From positions 1,193,288-1,257,287 of the forward strand of contig NW_024104320.1 of NCBI RefSeq assembly GCF_003945595.2: 64,000 bases of DNA. The letters are read 5' to 3'. Of this stretch, positions 22,923-32,400 are shown piece after piece. The notes beneath the pieces were generated by a model. That model had not been told where the DNA came from and did no database searches. It saw nothing but the letters and a program-made list of their open reading frames with translations. The translations under genes were made by a program, and so were the position numbers. Origin of the DNA: Pipra filicauda (Eukaryota; Chordata; Aves; Passeriformes; Pipridae). Within the stretch, counting starts at the first letter, position 1. The number at the start of each line of letters is the position of its first letter.

Positions 22923-25800
22923 CCACAACTCTATGTATACCAGAAGTAGCCAAGAGGAAAAAAGGAGACAAAAATTGAAATAGAACAAAAGAGGTGGAAG
23001 GCAACTCCTAACCCCTCATCTGGTCTACTCAGCATCATACAGGATGTCATTAGGTTACTAACTCAGTTTTTGTTGCTAATAAGCAAGAGATAGACGAGCT
23101 TTCAAAATACATTCTGAAAGGTGGGCCACAAGCATTGCCACCAAAGAGCATTTTCTCTGGGTGTCCAAGTCAGGACCTCCATGGAAGGAAATTAAGTCAA
23201 ACAGTGCAAATAAGAAGCATCCCATTCCTGCCAAAGCTCCAAACTCGAGCTGCCCATTAACCCACTTAACTGCTGGTAGTAAGGCTGGGTCTCCTGACAT
23301 TACACCCAAAAGATTTTAAAAGGACACACTGTCCCAGTCAACTGCAAAAAAAAAAATTACATACAATTGCATGAAGACGATCCCAGCACGCCTTCTGCAC
23401 AGAACACAGCCTCACTATCTGCCTCCCGACAGTCACTTCCAAAAGCAAAGGCTTTGTCTCCCTACTGCTACAGTTATTCATGTCCTAATCACTGAGATCC
23501 TTCTCTGGCACTACTTCAAGAAGATTCAGAAGCTCAGAAAGACGTTGCATTGCTGACAGTACTTCCATCTGAAGAATAAAAAGAGTTGTACAAAGACAAC
23601 TTTAAAATACAGTGAGAGATATATATTTTACAAAACACTCTTCTTGGATAACTTCTGCTCATACTTGGCAATTACATCTTAAAGAAAAGAAAAAATTCTA
23701 CCTCAAACACATGAGATTTGTTGTGCAGTGAAACAAGTCTATTCCCATATACCAAAATTTACATTTAACTTTAGAAGAAATGCTCTTTTAGAAGCACGGG
23801 CAATATCCTGGGAAGTATTTACAACATTTGGCACTATTTTGCACCATCTCCTTTCCTTACACCATGAAAATAACAATTTAAACATTTTAATGATTTGTAG
23901 TATAAAAATACTATTCACAGATTAAAAATACTTGGAAAGAAGCCCAAGCTACTTTTTTTAGCAGCAGCAAACTCCCTGCAAAGTAAGCCAGTAAGGGTTA
24001 CACCAAACTTTGCTTCACAAACCACAAGACCCACGATATGAATAAACAGAAAGTGCACACTAGAACAAGCAGAACAGCTTTTTACAGCTATGGTGCTGCA
24101 TCCCCAGGAGTCTACTGAAATTAAACAAGGAAGAAATAGGGAACAGGGAGAAGTAAGATGGGGGAAGGGAAGAACTGTGAAGCATGAAAGAACTGAAAGA
24201 GAAACACAGAAGGTATGGAGTATCTGGACAGTAATATGAGGTGGGTTTAGCATTTTAAGACCAAAAGAATGGAGCAAAAGGTTTTGTGAGAATTCCAGGT
24301 GTCATCCTTCTGATCTGCCTCCAGCTATTATTGCTGTTTTTCTGCTTGTCTGATTAACTTCCTCCTTAGCAGGGCTGGGATGTGGCCAGTTGATGCAGGA
24401 CTGTCCTTCTGACCCTCAATTTTCACTTCCATATTTACATTGTTTTTCTAATATACATGCAAAGCACGCAACTATAACTACTAGTTTAAACCTTCAAAGC
24501 AACACGTGAAGTTTCATCAAGTAAAGAAAAAATCCTGCCTATAATTCCTCTTATAAGAGGAATTTCTTCACAGAAAGGGTTAGGAACGGGCTGCCCAGGG
24601 AGGTGGTGGAGTCACGATCCTGGAGGTGTTTAAGGACTGAACGTGGCATTTAGAGCCATGGTCCAGCTGGCAAGGTGGTGTTCGGTCAAAGGTTGGACTC
24701 AATTATCATAGAGGTCTTTCCCAACCTAATTGATTCTGTGCCAATTAAAAACACAAAAAAACAAAAACGCAGTTCTAGTCAACAAAGCCGACTAGAGACA
24801 AGGAAGAAGAGAGTCTCACGAATTCTTTCTTCCACTTAGAATTTACCAAATATTAAATTCTCCAAATCCAGCTGTAGAATTCCACTTGCCATTCAGCCCG
24901 TCCAACCAAAGCTACCACAGTAAATTCTGCTGGGAAAGCACTCAACTTAAACTTGACGGCAAAATCTCACTCTCCTTGCCACAAAAACGGGGCGGGCGTG
25001 GGGGGGGGGGGCTTTCCCAAACACCAGCTTGCTCCCGGCGCAGCCGCCGGCCGAATCGAGGTCATTCAGGGAAAAGGGGGGAAAACACACACACAAACCA
25101 CACACACACACACAAAACAAAAAAAAACAAAAACAAAAAAAAAAAAAAAAAAAAAAACAAAACACCATCAGCACACAAACCCGGGCCGAGGATTATTGCG
25201 AAGTTGCTGCGGGCGCAGCTCCCAACTTTTGTCTGGCGGCGGCAGCGCCGGGCGCGGCCGCAGGGGGAGCCCCGCGCCGCCGGACCCCGCCGGACCCCCC
25301 GGACCCCCCGCCCGCTGGGCACCGGCCCGGCACCAGCACCGCGGCAGCTCCGCCGACCGCGTCCCCGCCGCCCCCCGCCCCTGTCGGCGGCCCCCGCCAC
25401 CCCGCCGCTGACCCCGCAGGGACTGCGGCTCCTCCGCAGCCGCCCCCGCGTCCCCGCCGGCTCCGCGGTGCCTCCTCACCGCGGGCTGCCCGCCGTCCCC
25501 CCGACAGCCCGTCTGGGCACCCGCCCCCCGCCGACCCTGCTGCCCGCGGCCCCCCCGGCACCAGCAGCGCTGTCTCCAGCGACTCCCCGGCCTCGCCGCT
25601 GCCCTCCCGCCGCCGTCGCTGCCCGTGAGCCCCCCGGTGCTCACCCGCGCTGCCGCCGCCTCCTCCAGCCCGGCCGCATCTGCCTTGGTGCCCCTCTTGG
25701 AAGAGCGGGTGCGGGACGAGATGAAATGGCTGCCGGCCCCGGCCGCCGCGGCCGCCGCTTTGCCCAGGGGGCGCAGGGAGCTCTTCCTGGTGTTCACCAT
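1362..25800 (-). CDS. ATAD2B: ATAD2B, N-terminal part (coding exons 1-8; 3' exons beyond left edge)
   Basis: ATAD2B is a nuclear AAA+ ATPase with a C-terminal bromodomain that binds acetylated histones. Joining 25645-25800, 9682-9836, 8161-8207, 7008-7161, 4849-4951, 4067-4175, 2806-2922 and 1362-1437 on the minus strand gives 917 nt, an open frame of 305 codons plus 2 nt. Every junction has AG/GT splice sites and compatible phase. The product starts MVNTRKSSLR and contains SHFISSRTRSSK, SLSDSHISPPAKR, LTSQPGATLPNG, VEYLRMW-type charged segments and an acidic block ending in ENDRPYNLRQRKTVERYQ, in the order I recall for human ATAD2B. This is the low-complexity, acidic and basic N-terminal region. 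The AAA+ and bromodomain exons are not in the window. The paralogue ATAD2 is less likely because the match to ATAD2B extends along all eight exons and UBXN2A is the neighbour. Confidence 0.95.
1438..2805 (-). other. ATAD2B: ATAD2B intron 7
   Basis: This intron holds one plus-oriented CR1 fragment at about 1980-2365. The remainder is unremarkable AT-rich DNA. Confidence 0.85.
1980..2365 (+). mobile_element. CR1 LINE 3' fragment
   Basis: The segment reads as a diverged CR1 3' end: 'gctgggagaaaaggaggttg', then a 'ttgctctttacagcttcctg' region, 'catttccttactgagaaggt', 'aaagaggtggtcaatactcc', and the tail 'cagaccagatgatcattgta'. It is 5' truncated, as is usual for CR1, and carries no ORF. Boundaries are approximate. 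Confidence 0.75.
2806..2922 (-). CDS. ATAD2B: ATAD2B coding exon 7, acidic segment (residues 242-281)
   Basis: The acceptor is CTGAACAG and the donor is GTGAGGAA starting at 2805. The exon is 117 nt, phase 1 to phase 1. It encodes an acidic block (SQEEDGDIEVEEAEGEEN) and then DRPYNLRQRKTVERYQAPPI. The acidic run ahead of the AAA+ domain is a family feature. A 128-codon frame on the opposite strand at 2651-3037 is only its shadow. Confidence 0.94.
2923..4066 (-). other. ATAD2B: ATAD2B intron 6
   Basis: Ordinary AT-rich intron with no recognisable repeat or RNA gene. Short minus-strand frames at 3434-3768 show no family similarity. Confidence 0.85.
4067..4175 (-). CDS. ATAD2B: ATAD2B coding exon 6 (residues 206-242)
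   Basis: The acceptor is TTTTATTCTAG and the donor is GTATGGG starting at 4066. The exon is 109 nt, phase 0 to phase 1. It encodes ENMDMYSRVKRRRKSLRRNS, then YGIQNHHEVSTEGEEE. The KRRRKSLRR cluster is a likely nuclear-localisation signal (inference from composition). Confidence 0.94.
4176..4848 (-). other. ATAD2B: ATAD2B intron 5
   Basis: A short (673-nt) intron containing the tRNA-Ile-type SINE at 4256-4390. Nothing else is recognised. Confidence 0.85.
4256..4390 (+). mobile_element. tRNA-Ile-derived SINE with CR1-like tail (TguSINE1-like)
   Basis: Positions 4256-4327 follow a nuclear tRNA-Ile(AAU) gene closely. An A-box-like 'tagctcatctggttagag' is followed by 'ttaataatgcc' around the anticodon loop, a B-box-like 'gcaggtttgatccctat' and the acceptor-stem end 'gggcca'. 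The part after 4328 is a CR1 3' tail ('gttggacttgatgatccttt … cccttccaactcagaa'). A tRNA-Ile head joined to a CR1 tail is the structure known for passerine TguSINE1. It is not a functional tRNA: the 5' half of the acceptor stem is degraded and the T loop reads TTTGATC instead of TTCGATC. It lies inside ATAD2B intron 5. Confidence 0.85.
4849..4951 (-). CDS. ATAD2B: ATAD2B coding exon 5 (residues 171-205)
   Basis: The acceptor is ATTTTAG and the donor is GTAAGTGC starting at 4848. The exon is 103 nt, phase 2 to phase 0. It encodes STAEAVLQEMDNINIR and RRSGEVERLRMWTDTEF, almost unchanged from human ATAD2B. Confidence 0.94.
5917..6115 (-). mobile_element. CR1 LINE fragment (antisense to the plus strand)
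   Basis: 'acagttggaagggacctgga' followed by 'attcctgacagatatttgtc' and 'gacctgttcttaaaaacctc' is the reverse complement of a CR1 3' region. It is diverged and truncated. The ORF at 5902-6117 falls inside it and is not a gene. Confidence 0.7.
6361..6480 (+). mobile_element. MIR-like ancient SINE remnant
   Basis: The segment has the hallmark MIR core: 'ttttacaggtgggaag', then 'attaagtgacctgcccaggg' and 'ccacacag'. It is followed by the MIR-type distal part 'ttcccattcctatgctcaga', 'ccagaccgtgcctccct'. MIR-type SINEs are old amniote elements and are rare and heavily decayed in birds. It sits in ATAD2B intron 4. Confidence 0.6.
7008..7161 (-). CDS. ATAD2B: ATAD2B coding exon 4 (residues 120-171)
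   Basis: The acceptor is TTCTCTTAG and the donor is GTATGTGG starting at 7007. The exon is 154 nt, phase 1 to phase 2. It encodes SHPLRGEKKGDGD, INGDIEVRKSCRSRKNRF and NQSLLFDQLVN, closely following ATAD2B. The basic RKSCRSRKNRF stretch could serve as a nuclear-localisation or nucleic-acid-contacting patch; that is inference. Confidence 0.94.
7162..8160 (-). other. ATAD2B: ATAD2B intron 3
   Basis: AT-rich intron with no recognised repeat. The 99-codon plus frame at 7899-8198 runs across exon 3 in antisense and has no similarity of its own. Confidence 0.85.
8161..8207 (-). CDS. ATAD2B: ATAD2B coding exon 3 (residues 104-120)
   Basis: This 47-nt exon has acceptor TTTCCTAG and donor GTAAGTGT starting at 8160, and it keeps the frame (phase 2 to phase 1). 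It encodes LTSQPGATLPNGRSL, nearly identical to the human stretch. The junction with exon 4 (…RS-LSLKS) appears one residue shorter than human as I recall it, which could reflect a slightly shifted splice site. Confidence 0.92.
8208..9681 (-). other. ATAD2B: ATAD2B intron 2
   Basis: AT-rich intron. I see no repeat, RNA gene or further exon. Confidence 0.85.
9682..9836 (-). CDS. ATAD2B: ATAD2B coding exon 2 (residues 53-104)
   Basis: The acceptor is TTTTGTTTTCAG before AAAGATGAAGG, and the donor is GTAATTGG starting at 9681. The exon is 155 nt, phase 0 to phase 2. It encodes a Ser/Lys-rich segment with SLSDSHISPPAKR and VCKDKSKSRSTGQREEW, matching the corresponding ATAD2B region. It follows a 15.8-kb intron. 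Confidence 0.93.
10653..11413 (+). mobile_element. CR1 LINE 3' end (about 760 bp, the longest in the window)
   Basis: A continuous CR1 match: 'gcacaaatactggatgagtg', 'gacctgcgggtgtcggtgaa', 'gcatcagaaccagcatgggc', 'ctggagcgctgcatccagct', 'ggctgggatagctgggggtg', 'ggcacaggctgcccagagaa', and the tail 'gatctttattccaacccaaa' 'ccattctgcgatt'. It covers the end of the reverse-transcriptase ORF region and the 3' UTR, but the reading frames are broken. The 132-codon frame at 10774-11172 and its neighbours come from this element. Confidence 0.9.
17212..17354 (+). mobile_element. CR1 LINE 3' terminus
   Basis: 'gccaggttggatggggctct', 'acctggtctagtggaaggtg', 'ccatggcaggagtttggaac' and 'ccaacccaaaccattctatc' form a CR1 3' end. 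It finishes with imperfect repeats of 'attctatgattctg', the usual CR1 3' microsatellite-like terminus. It is strongly 5' truncated. Confidence 0.88.
22611..22618. promoter_or_regulatory. Perfect CRE palindrome in ATAD2B intron 1
   Basis: TGACGTCA is the full consensus site for CREB/ATF factors. It lies in a stretch (about 22560-22640) somewhat richer in GC and CpG than its surroundings and with a nearby CCAAT motif. One 8-bp match is expected by chance about once per 65 kb, so function is speculative. Confidence 0.25.
22848..22921. repeat. G9 / poly-A (A34) low-complexity tract
   Basis: Nine G (22848-22856), then A-rich sequence interrupted by C, ending in an uninterrupted run of 34 A (22888-22921). 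It could be an expanded microsatellite or the decayed tail of an insertion. No retrocopied gene is recognisable on either side. Confidence 0.9.
24552..24742 (+). mobile_element. CR1 LINE 3' fragment
   Basis: 'aatttcttcacagaaagggt', 'gggctgcccagggaggtggt', 'gatcctggaggtgtttaagg', 'ggtcaaaggttggactcaat' and 'cccaacctaattgattctgt' are textbook CR1 3' end sequence. Its truncated 5' end falls inside a 22-bp perfect palindrome (24543-24564). Confidence 0.9.
25084..25157. repeat. CA-rich microsatellite and poly-A tract
   Basis: Short (CA)n runs at 25084-25113 pass into A-rich sequence ending in 23 A (25135-25157), just inside ATAD2B intron 1 and beside the CpG island. Long frames that translate this tract (for example the 390-codon plus frame at 24886-26058) are artefacts. 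Confidence 0.9.
25645..25800 (-). CDS. ATAD2B: ATAD2B coding exon 1 (residues 1-52)
   Basis: The ATG is at 25798-25800 on the minus strand and the peptide begins MVNTRKSSLRPLGK, the conserved ATAD2B start. The exon also carries SHFISSRTRSSK. A run of six alanines (residues 15-20), encoded by mixed GCG/GCC codons, is where the human protein has a Gly/Pro-rich stretch, so this tract varies between species. The exon ends at CGG before a GTGAGC donor whose first base is 25644, in phase 0. It lies inside a CpG island. Confidence 0.93.
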
Positions 25801-25828
25801 GGCCCCGGCGAGGGGGGACACGGGGGGC

Positions 25829-25852
25829 GCCGCCGCCGCCGCCGCCGCCGCC
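25829..25852 (-). repeat. ATAD2B: (GGC)8 trinucleotide repeat in the ATAD2B 5' UTR
   Basis: Eight uninterrupted GCC units on the plus strand read as GGC on the ATAD2B mRNA strand. They lie 28 nt upstream of the ATG. Such 5' UTR repeats often vary in length and can influence translation in other genes; any effect here is inference. Confidence 0.85.
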
Positions 25853-26480
25853 GGCGCGGAGGGAGGAGGGAGGGAGGGCGGACAGGCGGGGGCTCGGGTA
25901 GGGAGGGGAAGGGGAGGGAGAGGGGGAAAGGGGGGAGGAGGGAGGAAGGAAGAAAAGCCCTCCGGGGAAGCCGCTCCGCCGGGCAGAGGCGCAGCCGGAG
26001 CCGCGCCGGCTCCTCCCGCCGCTGTCGCCGCCGCCTCTCGGGCTCAGCCCGGCTCTAACTGGCCGCCATTACTGTCCCCGCTCCCTTTCTCTGCCCGCTC
26101 CGCGCCGCCCCCGCGAGCGGCCGCCGGGGGGCGCTGCGGCCCCGGCGCGGCCGTTCTATCCCGGCGCCGCGCGCTCTATGGGCCCGGCCCGGCCCCGGGA
26201 GGCGGCGGCGGCCTCGGGTCCCCCGGGAGCGGCACCGGCACCGGCACCAGGTCTGTCTCTGGCTCTGTGACGGGGTCCGAGCGCCCACAGAACCCCAGAG
26301 TGCGCTTCTCGGCGCTTGGCGAGCCGCTGGACGGGCCTGTCCCGGCGTGACCCGGGATCCGCCGCCGCCCCCTGAGGGCTGAGCCGAGGGATGGGGAGTT
26401 CAAGGGCGGGGGGGGAGCGGCCGCCCGAGGTCGCGGGGGGTGAAGGGCAGCGCTGACAGCCCAGAAGGTGCTCGGCCGCC

Positions 26481-29400
26481 GGCTCTGCTCGCCCGGGGAA
26501 GTTCTGCCCAGGCGCTGACAGGACATATTGGGCGGACACGTCTCCCAAGGATGGGATCTCCGTAATTTTCCGTGGAAAACTGTTTCACAGCGTGGCGAGC
26601 CTCTCTATTAATGAATCCCCTTGATAACCAGGCTATCGGGACTGTGCCTTTGCTTCTCCCGTCGCACCAGTCACCGATAACATCTCCTGTGTTGTGCCAG
26701 GTTGCCTCAGCCTGCGTTTGATGTTTGTTGCTCGGTCCTTGGAAAGCTCATTTTTCTCTCACCTTCCTTATCACAGATCCAATAACCACATTTCAGAGGG
26801 ATGAAGAATACAATGTATTACCCGACATCGGATGCCTAAATGCTTTTCAGACTATTCACAAACTATAACACTTCTGACTATTAACGAACTCAATTCCTTC
26901 ACGCTGATGTACAGCAAGACTCTCTCCCTCCACTTGTTGCCCTTTATTGAACTTACCTCTGTGCCTGCACACAAGCTCCGAAACGTAGAGCTTTGTAAAA
27001 GAAACCTAGCCAAGTAATACAAGCACACAGCTGTAGGTGACAAAGTCTCAACCTTTTAATTTTCATACTGACTCGTTTGACACAGCTGGGCAAGTCATTG
27101 CAGTGCTTCCTGCTTCTTTAAGAAAAAAGAATAGTATAATTAAATTAGTGGTCACGTGGTTCCGACTGTTAGGCTCAAGCAAGCTTTATCAAATTGTTTT
27201 TATTGTTTAAAGATGGAAAGCACAATAATGTTTTGAGTAAAGAACAATAAATGTAGCAACTACTATCCTGCTTTACCTACGTACTCCCACATCTTTCTTT
27301 CCAAGATTACAGTCTGAAAAAGTATGGCAGAGCATGTACTTAAAAATAGAAAATATGCAACAATGACATCAGGACATATAATAAGAAAATGGGCTATTTA
27401 AATATCCAAGCAAAAAAAAGTCCTACTTTGAATAGCAAAAAATTTTCATCTTTATGAGATACTCCTAAATACAGTGGATTTCAGAGTAGGAACTGTGGTC
27501 TTTCTCTCATCTGACATTCTCTATTTGAGAGCTTTTAATCTGTATTAGCAACAGTACTTCATCTCCTGTCCCAGAATCTGCAGCATCTTTAAAAAGTAGA
27601 GTAGTTCTGCTCCAAGAGATTGGTTTTGGTAGGTTTCTTCATTTTTTATTTTTTTTATTTTCATTCTTTATTTCTTCATTTATTTGTTTAAAGGTTATGA
27701 AAGGATGTAGTCATTTCATACACTCATGGGCTAAAGGACAAAATAATTAAAAACCTACAAGGGTTTCTGAAAATGGTATTTGGAAATCACTTCCTTTCAT
27801 CCTTCAAAAGAAGGAAGAGAAGGAACTGCAAGAGACTGTCCTTTACCATATACATGGTAGGAATGAACCCGGAGATATGTTTGATAAGAGTATCACAATC
27901 ATATATATAATGACAAATAATGTACTTTTCCATTTCTACCCAGTATTACTGATAGGCCGTGAAACTCAGACATGGTTCTCAAGTTCTCTTGGTCTGGAAA
28001 CAAAAAGTATGTTGCTCTTCTTCAAGTTTTTGTATTCATCACAAAAATATCATCCCCAGTTTGGGAAAACCAACAGATGAGTGGCCCAAAAAAGGGCGCA
28101 GACTGCAGCAGTTACAGTGAATGTCATAACTCAGGATTGCAGTCATTGGCAGGGATGTCTGAGGAAGCTTGCATAACATCTGCTTGCAACATGCCTGATT
28201 CAAACCAGCACTCCTCCTCTCATGAACATTGATGACTTTTTAAAAGTAAAATAAACTTGGTCATTATGCGAGCAAATTGATTTTCCTGGGTGCTTACCCA
28301 AATCTGCTTGAAGCAACAGAAAGTACTCAATTTAAAAGCTATTTTTTTACATTTGCTAAATATTTATACCACAGCTGTGTCCTTTTTTCCTCTTTATTTT
28401 AGTCTTGTGAGCTCATTCCTGTGAGCCATACCCAGAGAGCCCTCTTTATGACGCCGGAGGGACTACTCCTGTAGAGGGATTGATGTAGTTAAAAATCCCT
28501 GCTCGCTGCTTTGAACATTTGTAGTGCTTCATTGCCATTATGTTAGCATGGTAGGGAACATGGAAAGACACACTTCATTTTGGATGTTTGCTCCCTGGGT
28601 TGTTTTTCACAGATGGTTTTATTTTCAGGTTTCTTAGTTGTCTTGTTCCTCTTAGAAGGTGTGGCTGGTTATTTTGACTCAGATTGCGGCTCTATAGCTT
28701 CCATGTAAGCCCCATCATCATTTTTAGTACTGACAATATAAATAAATCAATCATAAGTTAAAAGGTTTGCTCAGTGGCTTTGCTTGGATATTTTTTTAGT
28801 GCAGAGAACATGTTAACATAGGATTAATATATCACACATACTTAGAGATTTAAATGTGGTTTTACAATGAAAGATGAATTATTGTAGAAAGGGATTTAGA
28901 GTAATTTCATTAATCCAAGAATTTACTTGTTCCCATTTTTTATATCTGTTGTTGGTTCAAGTGTCATATGAAGACAGAACAGCATTAAAAGCCTATTTAG
29001 ACTCCCCTCAGCACTCTACATGCAGGAAAAGCTTTGGTGGAAAAAAAGTAAGAACTATGACTCGTGAAAGACAATGAAAAAAGGGAGGGGAGAAGGACTG
29101 AAGCCACACTCCACTAATATTATGTAGAAAAATTTTGAAGAGCTCATTCCCAGTAAGATTCAATTTCAAGATTTGTAGTTTGGTCTTACAGACAGATATC
29201 TAAAGCCTTCTGCAAATAAATGCCATTGGGAAGGACCATATTTCAAATGGAACCAACTGATAATGAATGCTAAAGCTTACAGCAGTGTTCGACATCCTTT
29301 TATCTCCAGTTGTTCAGAAAAGAGATTAAGATACCTGAAACACGTATTAAGAAGAAGCCACAACATCTGCTGTGGCAGGTACACCACTAGAAAATTGGAA

Positions 29401-32400
29401 AAATATGAAAAAGTACTTGACCAAGAGTCCCTTGCCATTAAAAATGATTCATGGAATAAGTCATATTGGGACATTGTGATGCAAAAAGACGTTAAAAAAT
29501 TACCCAGGATGGAAAGCCTTGTTCACTCTGTGAGTGGCATTTAATGACACAAGAAATATTTGGAGATGAAGGCTTTGTTGTCACATGTCCCTATTTTAGA
29601 AGGAAATCAGGAATCAGTTACAACAAAAGAAGAAGTCCTTCATCCCTTATTCAGAACTTTTGTAGCGAGTTTCAGACTAGTAAGGACCAGAAGGCTCTAT
29701 TCAGTGAGTTACCATTTACTTCAATCATTGGCAATTTACCAGAGATTACTTTGCAATATCTCTGAATAGCTGTAACATTCCAAAGAATGGAAATCAAATC
29801 ATCTTTTCAGGCCTCTATTTATAAGCTCATATGTGCGCCTCTCAATCATGCTGTCAGCTCCTCCTGGTTTCAGTTGAATCTCGAAATAAGAAAAGATTCA
29901 CAAGAGATTTTGCTTTTGTAAACGTGCTCTGAGCCTTTCCCTGAGGGACATGTTAGGAAATTAAGATTGTGTGCTTATTCCTTTGAGAATTGTCCATTAT
30001 TAACATATGCCTATGGGATGTAAGTTTGGAAACGTCAAACAAGCAGTGTCCAGTTGTCAGGATTGGTACTGCCTTGAACACAGAAGGTGCTACAGTCACT
30101 CCACATTGCAGGCATTTTGCTATGTTGTTAAAGATTATTTGAAGACTACCGTTGTCATTTAAAAATGGATAAGAGTTATGTTTTAGAATTAAATTATTAA
30201 TGTCCATCCCCATTATCAGCACAGTTATCTGAAGATTGTTTTCCACACTAGATAACATCAGTGTAACTTGAAGTGGGATCAGAGAGTAGGCTTCTTAGAT
30301 AACATTAAATGGGAGTGGTAAAACTTACTTCCTAATATTTCGAAATTATCTTCCCATCACATCTGGCCATTAGCTTTCATAACATTTTTCCCATTGAGCT
30401 AAGGTTACAGTGGATAGTTTTTCTAATAATAATAATTGTGTGAAACTCACAGGCTGATGATATTGCAGCCAAGCATCTGCAGGGTCTGTTTTTCACTATC
30501 ATCCAGGCTGTAAATTACTTCCATCTTGGACAAAAATGGCAAATCATCTCACTTTGGTGCTTATAATCATTAATCATATGAAAGTAGCACCGCCAGCCTG
30601 TTACTATGCTGGGTGATGTATAGCTTTGTAGTAAAAACCAGACTCTGTCCTAAAATGCTTACAATAAAAATAGGCATTTATGAACACATGTGTAGATAAG
30701 CTTTAGCACCATAAGAATGCAGAATGGCCTGATTAGGATCACATGGCAAGTCCATCAGAAACATTATTGGCTCATAAATCTCCCTAGTCCTCACACACAA
30801 TCTTAGCTTTCAAAGTATGTTTCCTTGTTACAGATCCAAGAACGAGTTCATAAACTACACTACCATACCATCATTGTAGTTTCACTTAAGAGTGTCTTTG
30901 AGAATTCACATGATATGTTATTTCCAAATGTGTGTTATCTGGTGCAAACACTTGCTCAGGCTGCCTTGAATTTTTCATGGTTTTATGCGTTCTACACTAC
31001 TTTTAAAATTGAAGCTATATTCACTTTTCTTGTGGATTTACAGTACCAGTGTCCAGCAATATGTGTGGATACTCCTTCCAATTTATAAGGGTAACACCCT
31101 CATCAGGATTGCTGATTCACCCAACGTCTCCAATGACTCGCTTTTCCACTGCACAGCTGACTTCCCAAAAACATTGGTTCCTTAAGCTATTTCTCCCCGT
31201 GTGGTAGCCTAGACGGTTTAACATTCCTTCAAGGAATATGTAGGAAAAGGACACTGTGCAGAGGAATGTGCTGTCTTTGTCAGTGGAATAGCCAAGTACA
31301 GAATAACCAGATCCTGTTCTCCCATTTATTTTGCAGTCCCAGTTCCCTCCCAGTCTGTTCCAGCTCCGTGTTCACACACTTACAAAAGGCTTCAGGCAAC
31401 AACTGCTATCTCAAGTTAAGGTCAATCAATACAGCTGATGTGCTGATGTTTAATTATAGGTAGGTGACGGTGTCCTCTGGCACGGGTTAACCTTGTTAAA
31501 TATATGGTTTAAAAATATCCCTTCAAAATTAATTTTCTGCTTGTTTTTAGACACCCTGTGTGTGCTGGTTCTTCCATGACCTTGATGGCACAGGCAGTGG
31601 CAGCTAAAACCCTGCTTTACTTTGTCAACACTGAGATTCACTCCTACGTTATAAAACAAGTTCAGGGGTTGTCACTATCTTCCACACCAGTGCATCTGAT
31701 CTCTCCTGACAAAGGGGCATGAGATGGTTGTATTCATCTCATGAATACCCTGTTAGAGGTTTTTCAGCAGACACAGTCTGGGCTGTTTGCTTCTATTCAC
31801 CACACGGTAAGAAAAGGACCATTTGCTTCTGTTCATCTCGTGTACTGCCAGAGAATAAGCTGTATGAAATGCAGAGCCTAAAAGGATTTCAGTGATGTCT
31901 TGATTGCAACAACACTCTTGAAAATTTCCAGCTTTTAAGAAAAAATTATTTTTTACATTATATGAGTGTTGAAGATCTTAAGATTTTTCTTACTCATATG
32001 CTTTCTCAATAGTTTCAGTCATGAGGGAGAACAGCTGTACTTATAAGAGCTTTTAAGAAACCACTGAATTCACTAGGACACCAGTTACTATTGTAGTAGG
32101 TCAGTGTGTCTCCAGCTGTATCCTGATTTCCAGTAATAGACCTAATCTTCTAAATCAATATGTGATTGCAGCTGGGACGCCTCCACCATTACACCAGGTA
32201 AGTCCAATCCTGCCTCCTATGCTTACCTTTGGGTCTGCAAAATTGTTGCAGAAACGACCCCCAGGGAAGGGTTAAATACATTACTGAATTTATGTGTTTA
32301 ATGAAATGGAGTCAGTGTACTTAAAATATTGAAAGAAAATATAAAACAGTCCAGCATTGCAAAACAACCCTCAGATGTTTTAGCTAGGGTTTTGTTAATT

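Larger units (their letters stand above)
9837..25644 (-). other. ATAD2B: ATAD2B intron 1 (15.8 kb)
   Basis: The long first intron contains CR1 fragments at about 10653-11413, 17212-17354 and 24552-24742, a G9/A34 low-complexity stretch at 22848-22921, a CA/poly-A tract at 25084-25157, and a perfect CRE palindrome at 22611-22618. Open frames up to 120 codons (for example 23915-24277 minus) look like chance. I recognise no exon or RNA gene in it. Confidence 0.85.
25180..26480. promoter_or_regulatory. ATAD2B: CpG island over ATAD2B exon 1 and promoter
   Basis: Base composition changes abruptly from AT-rich to very GC- and CpG-dense across this span, which contains the ATAD2B start codon at 25800. 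The 5' UTR and transcription start must lie in about 25801-26300. No TATA box is apparent, as is usual for CpG-island housekeeping promoters. Several long frames on both strands here result from stop-poor GC-rich sequence. Confidence 0.85.

Noticed and set aside
23915..24277. 120-codon minus-strand frame in ATAD2B intron 1
   Set aside because: No motif or similarity, wrong phase to be an ATAD2B exon, and a length expected by chance.
24886..26058. 390-codon plus-strand open frame rich in Arg, Pro and Ala
   Set aside because: It crosses a CA/poly-A tract and the ATAD2B CpG island, is antisense to ATAD2B exon 1, and has the composition of stop-poor GC-rich DNA, with no domain.
29263..29769. Consecutive plus-strand frames of 93 and 73 codons in the intergenic region, considered as a processed pseudogene
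   Set aside because: No family could be recognised, there is no poly-A tail or target duplication, and the frames do not join. Chance is the simpler explanation.
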